DNA of 64,000 nt, from the NCBI GenBank assembly GCA_910588685.1, contig CAJUPX010000006.1, forward strand, positions 1-64,000, written 5' to 3'. Positions 1-7,650 of this stretch are shown piece by piece. A model generated the notes under the pieces. That model was not told where the DNA came from and searched no databases. It was given only the letters and a program-made list of their open reading frames with translations. Position 1 is the first letter of the stretch; each line of letters begins with the position of its first letter. This DNA is from an uncultured Christensenellaceae bacterium. Its GTDB lineage: Bacteria; Bacillota; Clostridia; Christensenellales; Borkfalkiaceae. The position numbers were made by a program, and so were the translations under genes.

Positions 1-22
1 GTCCATAGCTTAAGCTTCTTAT

Positions 23-50
23 CCCCACGCTTAGCGTGGGGTTGTCTTTT
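23..50 (+). terminator. Rho-independent terminator of a gene upstream of the window
   Basis: An 8-bp perfect G+C-rich stem (CCCCACGC/GCGTGGGG) with a three-base loop is followed on the plus strand by TTGTCTTTT. The T-tract lies only on the plus side, so it probably ends a plus-strand gene lying before position 1. Confidence 0.7.
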
Positions 51-58
51 AACAATAT

Positions 59-92
59 AAAAGCGTTCACGCTACCGAGCGTGAACGCTTTT
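59..92 (-). terminator. Rho-independent terminator of the LRR lipoprotein gene
   Basis: A 15-bp perfect stem (AAAAGCGTTCACGCT and its complement) surrounds a four-base loop. It lies just past the stop codon of the minus-strand LRR lipoprotein gene, and on that strand it continues into TTTTATATTGTT. Confidence 0.85.
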
Positions 93-102
93 GTTCTGCC
101 GT

Positions 103-1341
103 TTAGTTTTTAGCAATATCTCCGTCCGTACAGTGAATTGTATATCCGCCTGTATTTTTGTCCCAGCCGGTCTCCTTATCGATATTGTTCCACTGTTCCT
201 TTGTGCCGTTGAACGTTATGCTTTCAAGCTGATTGCAATAGCCGAACGCATTACTATTGATACTCGTCACGTTTTCGGGTATGGTAATGCTCGTGAGTGA
301 AGTGCAATAGCAGAAAGCGCCCCAGCCGATGCGTTTTACGCCGTTACCTATTTCCACGTCCTTAAGATTAGGGCAAGCCCAAAACGCAAAATCGTTTATA
401 GACGTTACGCTGTCCGGTATAGTAACGCTTTCAAGAAAAACACAAGCGCTGAACGCATCTTTCGCGATTAACGTTACTCCGTCGGGAATTTCGATAGCTG
501 TCATTTCTTGCAATTTAATATTATTTATGTATACTTTGTCCGTAGCTAAATTTATAAGTCCGCTAATGTGGCACCAGCTTGCAATATCTCCCGTATAATA
601 AATACCCGTGATACCGGAACAACCGATAAATGCGGAGAAGATACTCACAACGCTGTCGGGTATGGTTACGCTTGTAATATTACTGCAATCTTTAAATGCA
701 TTTTCACCGATAAAGTTAATACCGTTGCTTATTGTAACGGACGTAAGCGAAACGCAATTTTCAAACGCTTTATCGCTGATAATAGTAACCCGCTTTCCGT
801 TATACTGAGACGGTATAACTATTTCTTCAGGCATATATTCCTTATCGTACGCCGATACAGAGTAACTGTTGCCATCGTTATTTAACCGATAAGAAAATAC
901 AGGGCGCGGCTTACCGCAAACGCAGTCGCCGTTTTCAAAGCCGTGCGCGGCGTAACCGTCTTTTTGCGTGTTGTCCGCAATATTACAGCCGCTTGCCGTA
1001 CATTCGTGCCAGTGGTGCGTTTCGTTATTTTCCCAACTTTGCGACCATATGTGATTATGTACTTCTGCGGGTTTGACTTTACCGCAAACACAGTTGCCGT
1101 TTGTAAAATCGTGCGCAGCGTAACTGTCTTTTTGCGTGTTGTCCGTTATGGTACAATCGTTTGCCGCGCATTCGTGCCAGTGGTGCGTTTGGTCGCTTTC
1201 CCAAACCGCAGACCAACTGTGCGTATGCGAGTCTGTAGGATTATCAGTTTTGCTGTCGCCGCCGTTACTACAAGCAACAAAGCCCGTGCAGGTAAGAGTG
1301 CAGACAAGCGATAAAAGAGCGATAAACAGTTTTTTCTTCAT
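103..1341 (-). CDS. BspA-like leucine-rich-repeat surface lipoprotein
   Basis: The product has 412 residues and is probably a cell-surface adhesin or interaction protein. The start is the ATG at 1341, chosen because AAGGAG lies 8 bases upstream and a lipoprotein signal follows. An in-frame extension of 37 codons upstream has no signal-like start. The signal peptide ends in GFVAC with the lipidated Cys at 24. Two near-identical Cys/His modules follow (about 39-88 and 95-143), each with H-x-H, W, HHWHEC and C-x-C elements. From about 150 to the end are LRR_5-type repeats of the pattern AFxxCxxLxSVTIPDSVxxI, known from the Treponema/Bacteroides BspA family. The gene is monocistronic, with its own promoter and terminator. 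Its ligand cannot be told from the sequence. The Cys/His module recurs in two other lipoproteins of this window. Confidence 0.85.
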   Translation of the reverse strand: MKKKLFIALLSLVCTLTCTGFVACSNGGDSKTDNPTDSHTHSWSAVWESDQTHHWHECAANDCTITDNTQKDSYAAHDFTNGNCVCGKVKPAEVHNHIWSQSWENNETHHWHECTASGCNIADNTQKDGYAAHGFENGDCVCGKPRPVFSYRLNNDGNSYSVSAYDKEYMPEEIVIPSQYNGKRVTIISDKAFENCVSLTSVTISNGINFIGENAFKDCSNITSVTIPDSVVSIFSAFIGCSGITGIYYTGDIASWCHISGLINLATDKVYINNIKLQEMTAIEIPDGVTLIAKDAFSACVFLESVTIPDSVTSINDFAFWACPNLKDVEIGNGVKRIGWGAFCYCTSLTSITIPENVTSINSNAFGYCNQLESITFNGTKEQWNNIDKETGWDKNTGGYTIHCTDGDIAKN

Positions 1342-1423
1342 AAAATACTCCTTTTTAAGGCTGTTTATTTTGTAGTAAACGTATACTTTTTTTGTACGGC
1401 AAAAACTTGCAAAAATTGAGGAG

Positions 1424-1452
1424 ATTATGATATAATTCAATAGTAAATTCAA
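1424..1452 (-). promoter_or_regulatory. Promoter of the LRR lipoprotein gene
   Basis: On the minus strand TTGAAT (1447-1452) and CATAAT (1424-1429) are separated by 17 bases, about 85 bases before the start codon. The motif GTATACTTTT occurs on the plus strand at 1381-1390 and again inside the palindrome at 1478-1499, so the promoter lies between the two copies. Confidence 0.55.
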
Positions 1453-1477
1453 ATAAATTTTATAAATTTCGGGTGTT

Positions 1478-1499
1478 TAGGAAAAGTATACTTTTCCTA
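1478..1499. repeat. 22-bp perfect palindrome between adenine deaminase and the LRR gene
   Basis: The sequence is a perfect palindrome centred on TATA with A-rich/T-rich arms (AGGAAAAG/CTTTTCCT). On the plus strand a T-rich tract follows, but no plus-strand gene precedes it. On the minus strand it lies directly after the adenine deaminase stop without a U-tract. It could be a hairpin ending that transcript or an operator for the LRR promoter 26 bases away. Confidence 0.5.
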
Positions 1500-1512
1500 C
1501 AATTTTTTTAAG

Positions 1513-3225
1513 TTACGCGTTTATATCGGTGAACGCGAATTTTTCAACATCGAACAAGCCCGCGTCGGTAAGCTTTAATTTGGGGATTACGGCAAGCGAC
1601 AAAAACGCAAGGGACATAAACGCCTCGTACTCGCGCTTTACGCCCATCGAGTGCGCGCGTTCGATAAGAGCGCGGCTGTCGCTTTGCAGGCTTTCCGCAT
1701 CGCGCGAGGACATAAGCCCGCCTATATCGAGCGTGAGCGAATGCACTTCTCCGCTTGCGCTGTCAACTATAACCATACCGCCGCCTATCTCTTTAAGACG
1801 GTTTGCGGCTTTTGCCATACTCGCGTTATCGTCGCCCATTAGGATTATGTTGTGCGAATCGTGGGCGATTGTAATACCGAGCGCGCCGCCCTTAAAGCCG
1901 TAGCCCTTGAAAAGCCCTTTGCCGATATTGCCGGTCATTTTGTGGCGCTCTACTACGGCGAGCTTTAAAATATCCGTACCCTTTAAAACGACGTCTCCGT
2001 TTTTGCTCTCCACTTCAACGGTTTCGCAGCCCGTAACCACGCCGCCCGGCTCTATCGTAATTGCTCTGGCTCTTTTGCCCTTTAAAGTTAAAATAAAGTC
2101 TTCGGCTTTCATATGCTTTAAATACACGGTATTTAAAACGTTTCCGGGCAAATAGCGCTTTGAGGTATCGAACAGCGGTTTGCCGTTTTCCGCAACGAGC
2201 TTGCCGCTCTTTATAACGTACTTCGCATTAAAATTTTTGAGATTATCTACAACTACGAGATCGGCGAGATAGTGCGGCGCGATTGCTCCCCTGAAATGCA
2301 GGTTATAGCACTCCGCGGCGTTTAAAGTGGCGCATATTACCGCGCGAACAGGATCGAGTCCTTCGGCTACGAGCTTTCTGAGCGCGTCGTCAAGATGTCC
2401 TTTTTCCTTTAAATCAGCGGCGTGTCTGTCGTCGGTGCAAAGCAGAAATCTGCGCATATTTGCGTCGGTAATGTATTTTGCGTTACCGAGGTTCTGCGTT
2501 GACGAGCCGTGGCGTATATGCACGTAAACGCCCTTTGAAATTTTTTCCTCTATCTCCTCTTTGGTTACGCACTCGTGGTCGGTTGAAATACCCGCGGAAA
2601 GATAGCCGTTCAGCTCGTAACCGTAAACCGCGGGCGCGTGACCGTCTATAATTTTACCCGCAGCGTGCGCCGCCTCCACTTTTTTGAGAGTGTCGGGATC
2701 GCAATAGATAATGCCGGGGTAATTCATAAACTCGCCGAGCCCGAATATGTATTCGTTGGTTATATTCTCTTCTATATCCTTGCCCGCAAGTACCGCTCCG
2801 CTTGTTTCAAAAGGCGTTGCAGGAACGCAGGACGGAAGCTGGATAAGCACGTCGAGCGGAACGTTTTTAGAGGCGTTTGCGATATATTCGCAGCCCGCCA
2901 TTCCGCACACGTTGGTTATTTCGTGCGGGTCGGCGATTATAGCGGTTGTGCCGCGCGGAACTATGAGCGAGGCAAACTCCTCGGGTGAAAGCTGCGAGCT
3001 CTCTATATGCACGTGTCCGTCGATATATCCTGGTACCACGGTAAGATTTTTGCAGTCGATTTCTTTTTCTCCCTCGTACTCGCCTGTGCCCACTATTCTG
3101 TCGCCTACGACGGCGATATCGCCCTTTTTAAGACAACCGGAAAACACGTCCACAAAAGTTGCGTTTTTTAAAACAAGGTCGCTTTTTACCCTGCGCGTTG
3201 CCGCGTTTATATATTTTTCCAACAT
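1513..3225 (-). CDS. ade: Adenine deaminase
   Basis: The 570-residue protein deaminates adenine to hypoxanthine and ammonia in purine salvage, in the cytosol. It is a full-length amidohydrolase-superfamily member. The metal-binding motif GHVHIESS has His71 and His73 and is typical of AdeC. The conserved block PRGTTAIIADPHEI follows, and a C-terminal adenine-deaminase domain contains ITIAHDSHNIILMG. The start at 3225 has AAGGAG 8 bases upstream. The upstream neighbour on the same strand is a purine-type permease, so uptake and salvage are adjacent, though a hairpin at 3267-3290 separates them and the two may be transcribed partly independently. No frameshift or missing catalytic block is seen. 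Confidence 0.95.
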   Translation of the reverse strand: MLEKYINAATRRVKSDLVLKNATFVDVFSGCLKKGDIAVVGDRIVGTGEYEGEKEIDCKNLTVVPGYIDGHVHIESSQLSPEEFASLIVPRGTTAIIADPHEITNVCGMAGCEYIANASKNVPLDVLIQLPSCVPATPFETSGAVLAGKDIEENITNEYIFGLGEFMNYPGIIYCDPDTLKKVEAAHAAGKIIDGHAPAVYGYELNGYLSAGISTDHECVTKEEIEEKISKGVYVHIRHGSSTQNLGNAKYITDANMRRFLLCTDDRHAADLKEKGHLDDALRKLVAEGLDPVRAVICATLNAAECYNLHFRGAIAPHYLADLVVVDNLKNFNAKYVIKSGKLVAENGKPLFDTSKRYLPGNVLNTVYLKHMKAEDFILTLKGKRARAITIEPGGVVTGCETVEVESKNGDVVLKGTDILKLAVVERHKMTGNIGKGLFKGYGFKGGALGITIAHDSHNIILMGDDNASMAKAANRLKEIGGGMVIVDSASGEVHSLTLDIGGLMSSRDAESLQSDSRALIERAHSMGVKREYEAFMSLAFLSLAVIPKLKLTDAGLFDVEKFAFTDINA

Positions 3226-3266
3226 ACTGTACTCCTTAGCGCTTTATATTTTTATTGTAACATAAA

Positions 3267-3290
3267 GCCGCCGCTTTTTCAAGCGGCGGC
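3267..3290 (-). terminator. Hairpin after the purine permease
   Basis: A 10-bp perfect stem (GCCGCCGCTT with its complement, four-base loop) stands between the permease stop and the adenine deaminase start. On the minus strand it is followed by TTTATGTTACAATAAAA, a weak T-tract, so termination may be partial. Confidence 0.6.
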
Positions 3291-3307
3291 GGAAAATTTA
3301 CTGCAAT

Positions 3308-4825
3308 TTACGTTGATAAAATAAACATAAGCAGATATAATACAACGATTACCCAGGTTGCAACCTTGATTTCCTTGATTTTGCCCGTAAAAATGCTGAC
3401 GATAACTGATACTATCATACCTATGCCTATACCCTTGGATATGGAGTAACCGAACGCCATAACCGCAATGGTAAGAAATGCTACGATAGCAACGGCGGGG
3501 TCTTTCCAGTCGATATCGGCAACGCTCGACATCATAAGCACGCCCACATAGATAAGCGCGGCAGCCGTAGCGCAGCTCGGAACAAGCTGAGCAATGGGAC
3601 TGAGGAATGTAGCGAGCAGGAAGCAAACTGCAACAACAAGAGCCGTAAGACCTGTTTTACCGCCTGCGGCAACGCCCGACGACGACTCTACGAACGTAGT
3701 AACCGTAGAAGTACCCGCCACTGCGCCTACGCACGTAGCAATTGCGTCTGAAAGCAACATTTTGTTCATATTGATGGGATTGCCGTTTTCGTCGAGAAGG
3801 TCACCCTGGCGGCAAGCGCCGTATAACGTGCCGATAGTATCGAACATATCAATCATACACAGCGAAAGCGCGGTGGTTATGATTAAAAGAATAAGCTGAC
3901 CGACGTTGTTGTTGGCAAGATATCCGCTGAAATCAAAGCCCTCGTAGAATACGACCCCCGCCGTATTTTTACCCCAATCCGCAAAAGCCGTGAAGGGGTT
4001 GGATATGGAAGAGAACTGAGTGAATATCTCTTTGCAGTTTTCGTTGCCGCAGGCATAGCCCAAAGCGGCAAGAATATAATAAAGCACGGCGGAACCGAGC
4101 ACGCCCAAAAGAATGGAGCCCTTTATCTTCTTTTTGGACATAATCGCTATTGCCACTACGCCTATAAGCGCGACTATTGCGGGAAGCATTACATCAAACG
4201 AAGTATCGCCGAGAATATTGAAATCGGCGAAAGCAACGATCAGTCCGGGCTGCGGATATACTACCATCGCGTTCTGAAAGCCTATAAAAGCAATGAAAAG
4301 ACCTATACCTACGCCGATAGCTTTTCTTACTGCAACGGGAATAGCCTCGAATATCTTCTTTCTTAACCCTGTTGCAGTTAAAACGACAAAGATAAAGCCG
4401 TCAAGCAGTACGAATATCAGAGCGTTTGCAAGAGACATACCCGTGCCAGCCGCGGCAAAACCGGCTATAGCGTAATTAACGCCGAGTCCGGGAGCCTGTG
4501 CTAAGGGCATTTTAGCGAGAAACGCCATTAAAAGCGTACCTACTATCGCGCCCACAGCCGTAGCTATATAAGCAGCACCGTAGCTGCCGGCGGCAGTTTC
4601 AAATACTCTGCCGTTGAGCATAAGTATGTAAACCATTGCCATAAACGTGGTAAGTCCGGCAATAATTTCGGTTTTGAACTTAGAGCCGCTTTTTGTAACG
4701 CCGAAATAGTTGTCCACCTTGCCTAAAAAGCCTTTATGCGGCGACTGTACGGGCGCCGCACTGTCCGAAACGGGCGCCGTTTCGGGTGCTTCGGGTTCCG
4801 AAACATTGTTTGTTTCTTCACTCAT
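3308..4825 (-). CDS. NCS2-family (AzgA-like) guanine/hypoxanthine permease
   Basis: This is a 505-residue membrane protein of about 12-14 hydrophobic segments. It belongs to the nucleobase:cation symporter-2 family, in the AzgA/PbuG branch that imports guanine, hypoxanthine or adenine. Diagnostic features are the N-terminal GLTTFMAMVYILMLN, the QAPGLGVNYA block that replaces the usual APGMGLNA, and the segment MIDMFDTIGTLYGAC followed by GTSTVTTFVESSSGVAAGG. The start at 4825 was chosen because GGAGGT lies 8 bases upstream and the N-terminus (MSEETNN) is soluble and acidic. The longer reading frame to 4903 has no ribosome site and overlaps the promoter. Adenine deaminase lies downstream, which suggests a purine substrate. 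The exact base transported is inference. Confidence 0.9.
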   Translation of the reverse strand: MSEETNNVSEPEAPETAPVSDSAAPVQSPHKGFLGKVDNYFGVTKSGSKFKTEIIAGLTTFMAMVYILMLNGRVFETAAGSYGAAYIATAVGAIVGTLLMAFLAKMPLAQAPGLGVNYAIAGFAAAGTGMSLANALIFVLLDGFIFVVLTATGLRKKIFEAIPVAVRKAIGVGIGLFIAFIGFQNAMVVYPQPGLIVAFADFNILGDTSFDVMLPAIVALIGVVAIAIMSKKKIKGSILLGVLGSAVLYYILAALGYACGNENCKEIFTQFSSISNPFTAFADWGKNTAGVVFYEGFDFSGYLANNNVGQLILLIITTALSLCMIDMFDTIGTLYGACRQGDLLDENGNPINMNKMLLSDAIATCVGAVAGTSTVTTFVESSSGVAAGGKTGLTALVVAVCFLLATFLSPIAQLVPSCATAAALIYVGVLMMSSVADIDWKDPAVAIVAFLTIAVMAFGYSISKGIGIGMIVSVIVSIFTGKIKEIKVATWVIVVLYLLMFILST

Positions 4826-4862
4826 TTGTAATACCTCCATAAAATTTTCACTTGTTATACAC

Positions 4863-4891
4863 ATTTTACCATATACGACAAAATTCGACAA
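4863..4891 (-). promoter_or_regulatory. Promoter of the purine permease with overlapping inverted repeat
   Basis: TTGTCG (4886-4891) and TAAAAT (4863-4868) are spaced by 17 bases on the minus strand. An imperfect inverted repeat with 11-base arms and one mismatch (4884-4914) overlaps the -35 element. It could be an operator or a weak terminator for the preceding gene. The leader is too short for a purine riboswitch. Confidence 0.6.
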
Positions 4892-4947
4892 ACGATTGAA
4901 CAACGTTTGCCGAATTTATTTATTTATGTGAGATATAAACAGAGCAA

Positions 4948-5562
4948 TTATTTGTTTGCTTCATTTTGCGCTTTTTCGCGCTGTTCACGGCGTTCGTTAC
5001 TCTCGTAAAGCACACGGAGCTTGGTTGAATTATAGCGCAGAATAAAGAACGAAGGCAAATTCATAAGCACGTTGGCTACGGCTACCGGAAACCCGAAGCA
5101 CAGCCAGTATTCAAGCGGATAGAAAAATATTATGACAAAGCCTATAAACACGCTGAGAAAATGAATAACTTCGCCGTAGCAGGCTTCGAGAAAATACCTT
5201 TCGAGATACACGTTGTTTTTAGGCTCGGCAATTTTATTTTTGCTGAAATTTGTAAACTGCCCGAGCTCGGGCACCTTATCCTTCCACTTGCGGATTTTTA
5301 TTTTTTCGTAAAACTTTTTTTCTCGGGCGGAAACAATAAAAATCTTCTTTTTATGATTAAACCATTCAGCGGGCATACGCCTTATGATAAATGCGAAAAG
5401 CCCGTCCACGGCTATTACCGCCACAACGTTGATTATTACCGACAGCACTATAAACCAGGGCATCGGCAAAAACCAGGGCGTAAACCCGAGGCGGGGCATT
5501 ACGTTTACGTCTATGCCGATAAGCACCGCCATACAGAACAATATCAGATATAAATAAAGCAT
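4948..5562 (-). CDS. CrtO-like membrane acyltransferase family protein
   Basis: The 204-residue protein has hydrophobic segments near residues 1-20, 35-60, 125-145 and 150-175. Between them lies a conserved-looking soluble stretch with IRKWKDKVPELG, then YLERYFLEACYGEVIHF and NLPSFFILRYNSTKLRVL. These elements resemble the glycosyl-4,4'-diaponeurosporenoate acyltransferase (CrtO) family of Staphylococcus, which acylates a sugar on a membrane lipid. The start at 5562 lies one base after the stop of the PlsC-like gene, and a longer frame would run through that gene, so translational coupling is likely. It is the last of three genes: glycosyltransferase, PlsC-like, CrtO-like. No carotenoid genes are in the window, so the acceptor may be another glycolipid. 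The assignment rests on motif memory and is moderate. Confidence 0.6.
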   Translation of the reverse strand: MLYLYLILFCMAVLIGIDVNVMPRLGFTPWFLPMPWFIVLSVIINVVAVIAVDGLFAFIIRRMPAEWFNHKKKIFIVSAREKKFYEKIKIRKWKDKVPELGQFTNFSKNKIAEPKNNVYLERYFLEACYGEVIHFLSVFIGFVIIFFYPLEYWLCFGFPVAVANVLMNLPSFFILRYNSTKLRVLYESNERREQREKAQNEANK

Positions 5563-5563
5563 T

Positions 5564-6418
5564 TTACTTTTTTTCCGAGCCTGTAAATTCAAGGGGGATT
5601 TTATATACCTCCTCGTATTTCTCTTTACAGAGCGCGTAATTTCTCTCCTGCATAATTTCGGCGTTTTTAGCCTCGCCGAGCGTGGAATCGGGATATATCG
5701 GCGGCATAAAATGCAGCGTATAATGCTGCACGGGGAAACCGTCGCCGTCAAGTTTTTCGTCGTCCTCCATTGTAATAAACGCGGGCAGCACCGGCACGTG
5801 CGCGTGCGCCGCTATTTTATATGCGCTTATTTTAGTAGGGCGGGGCTTACGGTAATTATACCACATTCCCTGCTCGGCATAAATTAAAACGCTCTCCTTT
5901 TTTTGCAGTAATTTATAAACCGCGGCTAAAAAGTTCATCATAGTGCGGCGGTTGCTCGATAGCGGCAGCGTATACGCGTGCTTAAATAAATAAGCGTAAA
6001 ACTTATTGCCGGGGAAATTTGTATAATTCCCCTCGCGGATTACCTTCCAGAGCCTGTGTTTAGGCAGTTCTTTTTCAATAGACTTACTTATTAAATAGCT
6101 GTCGCAGGCGTGAAAGTGGTTGCAGGTTATAACCGCGCCGTTTTTGAGTGCGGTTAAGTGCTCCCTGCCCGTTACGCCGTCCAGGTAATACGCGCCCTGC
6201 TTAATAAGTTTTGTAAAATATCTGTCGCCGGCCCTGTTTGCAAACCGCGCCACTATTCTGTTTAAGAGCTTCGTGTTGCCGTAATCCACGCAGTCCGGCA
6301 TAAGCACAGGCGCGGGAGGGTCGTCTTCAACGTCCTCGTCAAAACGTCCCGCCGCCTCGTATTCGGCTATTCTCTCCATTACCGCCCTGCGTCCGGGCGA
6401 AAGCTTTTCCAAATCCAT
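5564..6418 (-). CDS. PlsC-like 1-acylglycerol-3-phosphate acyltransferase family protein
   Basis: The 284-residue acyltransferase has the PlsC/LPLAT signature block I, NHFHACD (H101, D106, the HX4D catalytic pair), block III as YAEQGMWYN (in place of EGTR), and block IV around VPVLPAF. The family transfers an acyl chain to lysophosphatidate or a related lipid at the cytosolic membrane face. The N-terminal 70 residues are polar and unassigned. The gene begins 5 bases after the glycosyltransferase and ends 1 base before the CrtO-like gene. No good ribosome site precedes the ATG at 6418, so it probably depends on coupling. The unusual block III and the neighbours suggest a glycolipid acceptor rather than bulk phosphatidate. 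That part is inference. Confidence 0.8.
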   Translation of the reverse strand: MDLEKLSPGRRAVMERIAEYEAAGRFDEDVEDDPPAPVLMPDCVDYGNTKLLNRIVARFANRAGDRYFTKLIKQGAYYLDGVTGREHLTALKNGAVITCNHFHACDSYLISKSIEKELPKHRLWKVIREGNYTNFPGNKFYAYLFKHAYTLPLSSNRRTMMNFLAAVYKLLQKKESVLIYAEQGMWYNYRKPRPTKISAYKIAAHAHVPVLPAFITMEDDEKLDGDGFPVQHYTLHFMPPIYPDSTLGEAKNAEIMQERNYALCKEKYEEVYKIPLEFTGSEKK

Positions 6419-6422
6419 AGTC

Positions 6423-7355
6423 TTATGCGTTTAACACAAATTTTTTATAATAGTTGTCCTCGCGGGAAATTTCCTTGTAGCAAAGCTCAATTAAGCCCTT
6501 TTCGCATTCGGCGTCGGCTTTAACGTCTTCCGCGGTATAATCTTTAAGCGTTTTGCAGATAAAACCGTAATACTCCGTCTGCTCTGCATATTTCCAGAAG
6601 ATCTCCTGGAAAAGCACGTCGTCGTGGTGCCAGGGCTTGCGCGTGAGATTGTAATGTATGAGCTTGGGGTTCTTGCAGGCGTTGGCGGCTATGGGCATAG
6701 TATTCCACTCCCTGCCTATATAGTGCACCTTGTCCTTGCAAATTACGTTGAGATAGTCCTGGTCCTGCGCAACGACAAATTTATACCGTTGCAGCAGGTC
6801 GGAAAACTGAGAATAAAAATCTACCTCGCGGAATTTTTTGAGATTCATTATAAGTACGCCGGCATTGAAATACTTTTCGGATAAGACGCCGAGCGTTTCC
6901 TGAACGTAATGCTTAAAAGGCTCGTAATAGTTTACGCACTGGTCGGAAACTGCGCCGACCAGACTTTCACCGATATCGGTGAAATACAGTTCGGCAACGT
7001 CGCTGTCCACAACAGTGTCGCAGTCGAGGTAGAGCGCCTTTTCGTACCGGGGAAACATTTTTGCGATAAACAGCCTGTAATACGTTGTATGCGTATAATA
7101 ATCCCTCAGCTGCAGTTTATCGGACAGTTCGCCGAGCTTTTCGCTTACGTCGATAAACGAAATATTAAAATTCTTTTCGGCAAGTCTGTAAATTTTTTCG
7201 GCGTCTGATTTATTGACGCCCGTATTCAAAACGTAAATTTCGTATTTGCAGTCTATTGAACGGTTTTTCTTAATGGATTGCAGACAAACTGCCATATAAG
7301 GTATATAGTTATCGTCAGTCGCAAAAAATATAGGCACCGTTTTGTTGTTTGTCAT
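6423..7355 (-). CDS. Family 8 glycosyltransferase
   Basis: The 310-residue enzyme has the GT8 fold. IFFATDDNYIPYMAVCLQSI forms the nucleotide-sugar-binding start. ALYLDCDTVV carries the metal-binding DxD (111-113), FNAGVLIMNL is a further conserved block, and HYNLTRKPWH is the C-terminal acceptor/phosphate block. GT8 enzymes are retaining transferases that use UDP-glucose or UDP-galactose. It has no signal peptide, so it works in the cytosol or at the membrane face. The start at 7355 is preceded by AAGGAGAGG at 12-base spacing. It is first in a cassette with two acyltransferases, which points to a glycosylated and acylated lipid or envelope product. Sugar and acceptor are not determined. Confidence 0.85.
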   Translation of the reverse strand: MTNNKTVPIFFATDDNYIPYMAVCLQSIKKNRSIDCKYEIYVLNTGVNKSDAEKIYRLAEKNFNISFIDVSEKLGELSDKLQLRDYYTHTTYYRLFIAKMFPRYEKALYLDCDTVVDSDVAELYFTDIGESLVGAVSDQCVNYYEPFKHYVQETLGVLSEKYFNAGVLIMNLKKFREVDFYSQFSDLLQRYKFVVAQDQDYLNVICKDKVHYIGREWNTMPIAANACKNPKLIHYNLTRKPWHHDDVLFQEIFWKYAEQTEYYGFICKTLKDYTAEDVKADAECEKGLIELCYKEISREDNYYKKFVLNA

Positions 7356-7479
7356 TGTATAAAACCTCTCCTTATTAATTCAACGACGGTATTTTATAAA
7401 ATTTAAAAAAATATTTCAAGCTTATAAATACACGCTGCGCTCTACACGCATATTTCACAACTCTACTAAAATTTAAACG

Positions 7480-7500
7480 TACTCTACCGGTAGTAGAGTA
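7480..7500. promoter_or_regulatory. Palindromic operator at the transcription start of the GT8 cassette
   Basis: TACTCTAC (7480-7487) and GTAGAGTA (7493-7500) form an 8-bp perfect inverted repeat. It contains the 10-bp perfect palindrome CTACCGGTAG (7484-7493). It covers the expected start point of the promoter at 7504-7532, and related half-sites (CTACTAAAAT, ATTCTACCG) lie on either side. This placement is typical of a repressor site. The regulator is not identified. Confidence 0.6.
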
Positions 7501-7503
7501 TAT

Positions 7504-7532
7504 ATTCTACCGTTAGTTTACCTAAATGTCAA
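7504..7532 (-). promoter_or_regulatory. Strong promoter of the GT8/PlsC/CrtO cassette
   Basis: TTGACA (7527-7532) and TAGAAT (7504-7509) stand 17 bases apart on the minus strand, close to the sigma-A consensus. The start of transcription falls near 7497, which leaves a leader of about 140 bases before the glycosyltransferase. Confidence 0.75.
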
Positions 7533-7562
7533 TAATTTTATGACATATTTAAAAATTTGTCA
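7527..7562. repeat. Three alternating TGTCA/TGACA boxes around the -35 element
   Basis: TGTCA (7527-7531), TGACA (7541-7545) and TGTCA (7558-7562) alternate in orientation with centre distances of 14 and 17 bases in an otherwise A+T-rich stretch. They run upstream from the -35 hexamer of the GT8 cassette and may bind an activator or a second repressor. The first box is part of the -35 itself, so chance is not excluded. Confidence 0.35.
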
Positions 7563-7597
7563 TATTTAAGTATTACATTCAATTATATTTGTATAAA

Positions 7598-7639
7598 CAA
7601 AAAATAAGCCCTGCGCGTTTATTCCCGCGCAGGGCTTAT
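7598..7639 (-). terminator. Terminator of the trypsin-like lipoprotein gene
   Basis: A 14-bp perfect stem (7604-7617 with 7626-7639) is followed on the minus strand by a run of six T. It lies directly after the stop codon of the protease gene. Confidence 0.9.
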
Positions 7640-7650
7640 ACTAATTTATA

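Noticed and set aside
3241..3262. Separate promoter for adenine deaminase (TACAAT near 3255)
   Set aside because: A -10-like element is present, but the matching -35 position falls inside the hairpin at 3267-3290 and has no consensus.
4826..4947. Purine riboswitch before the permease
   Set aside because: The predicted transcript start is only about 30 bases before the ribosome site, leaving no room for an aptamer, and no conserved aptamer sequence is seen.
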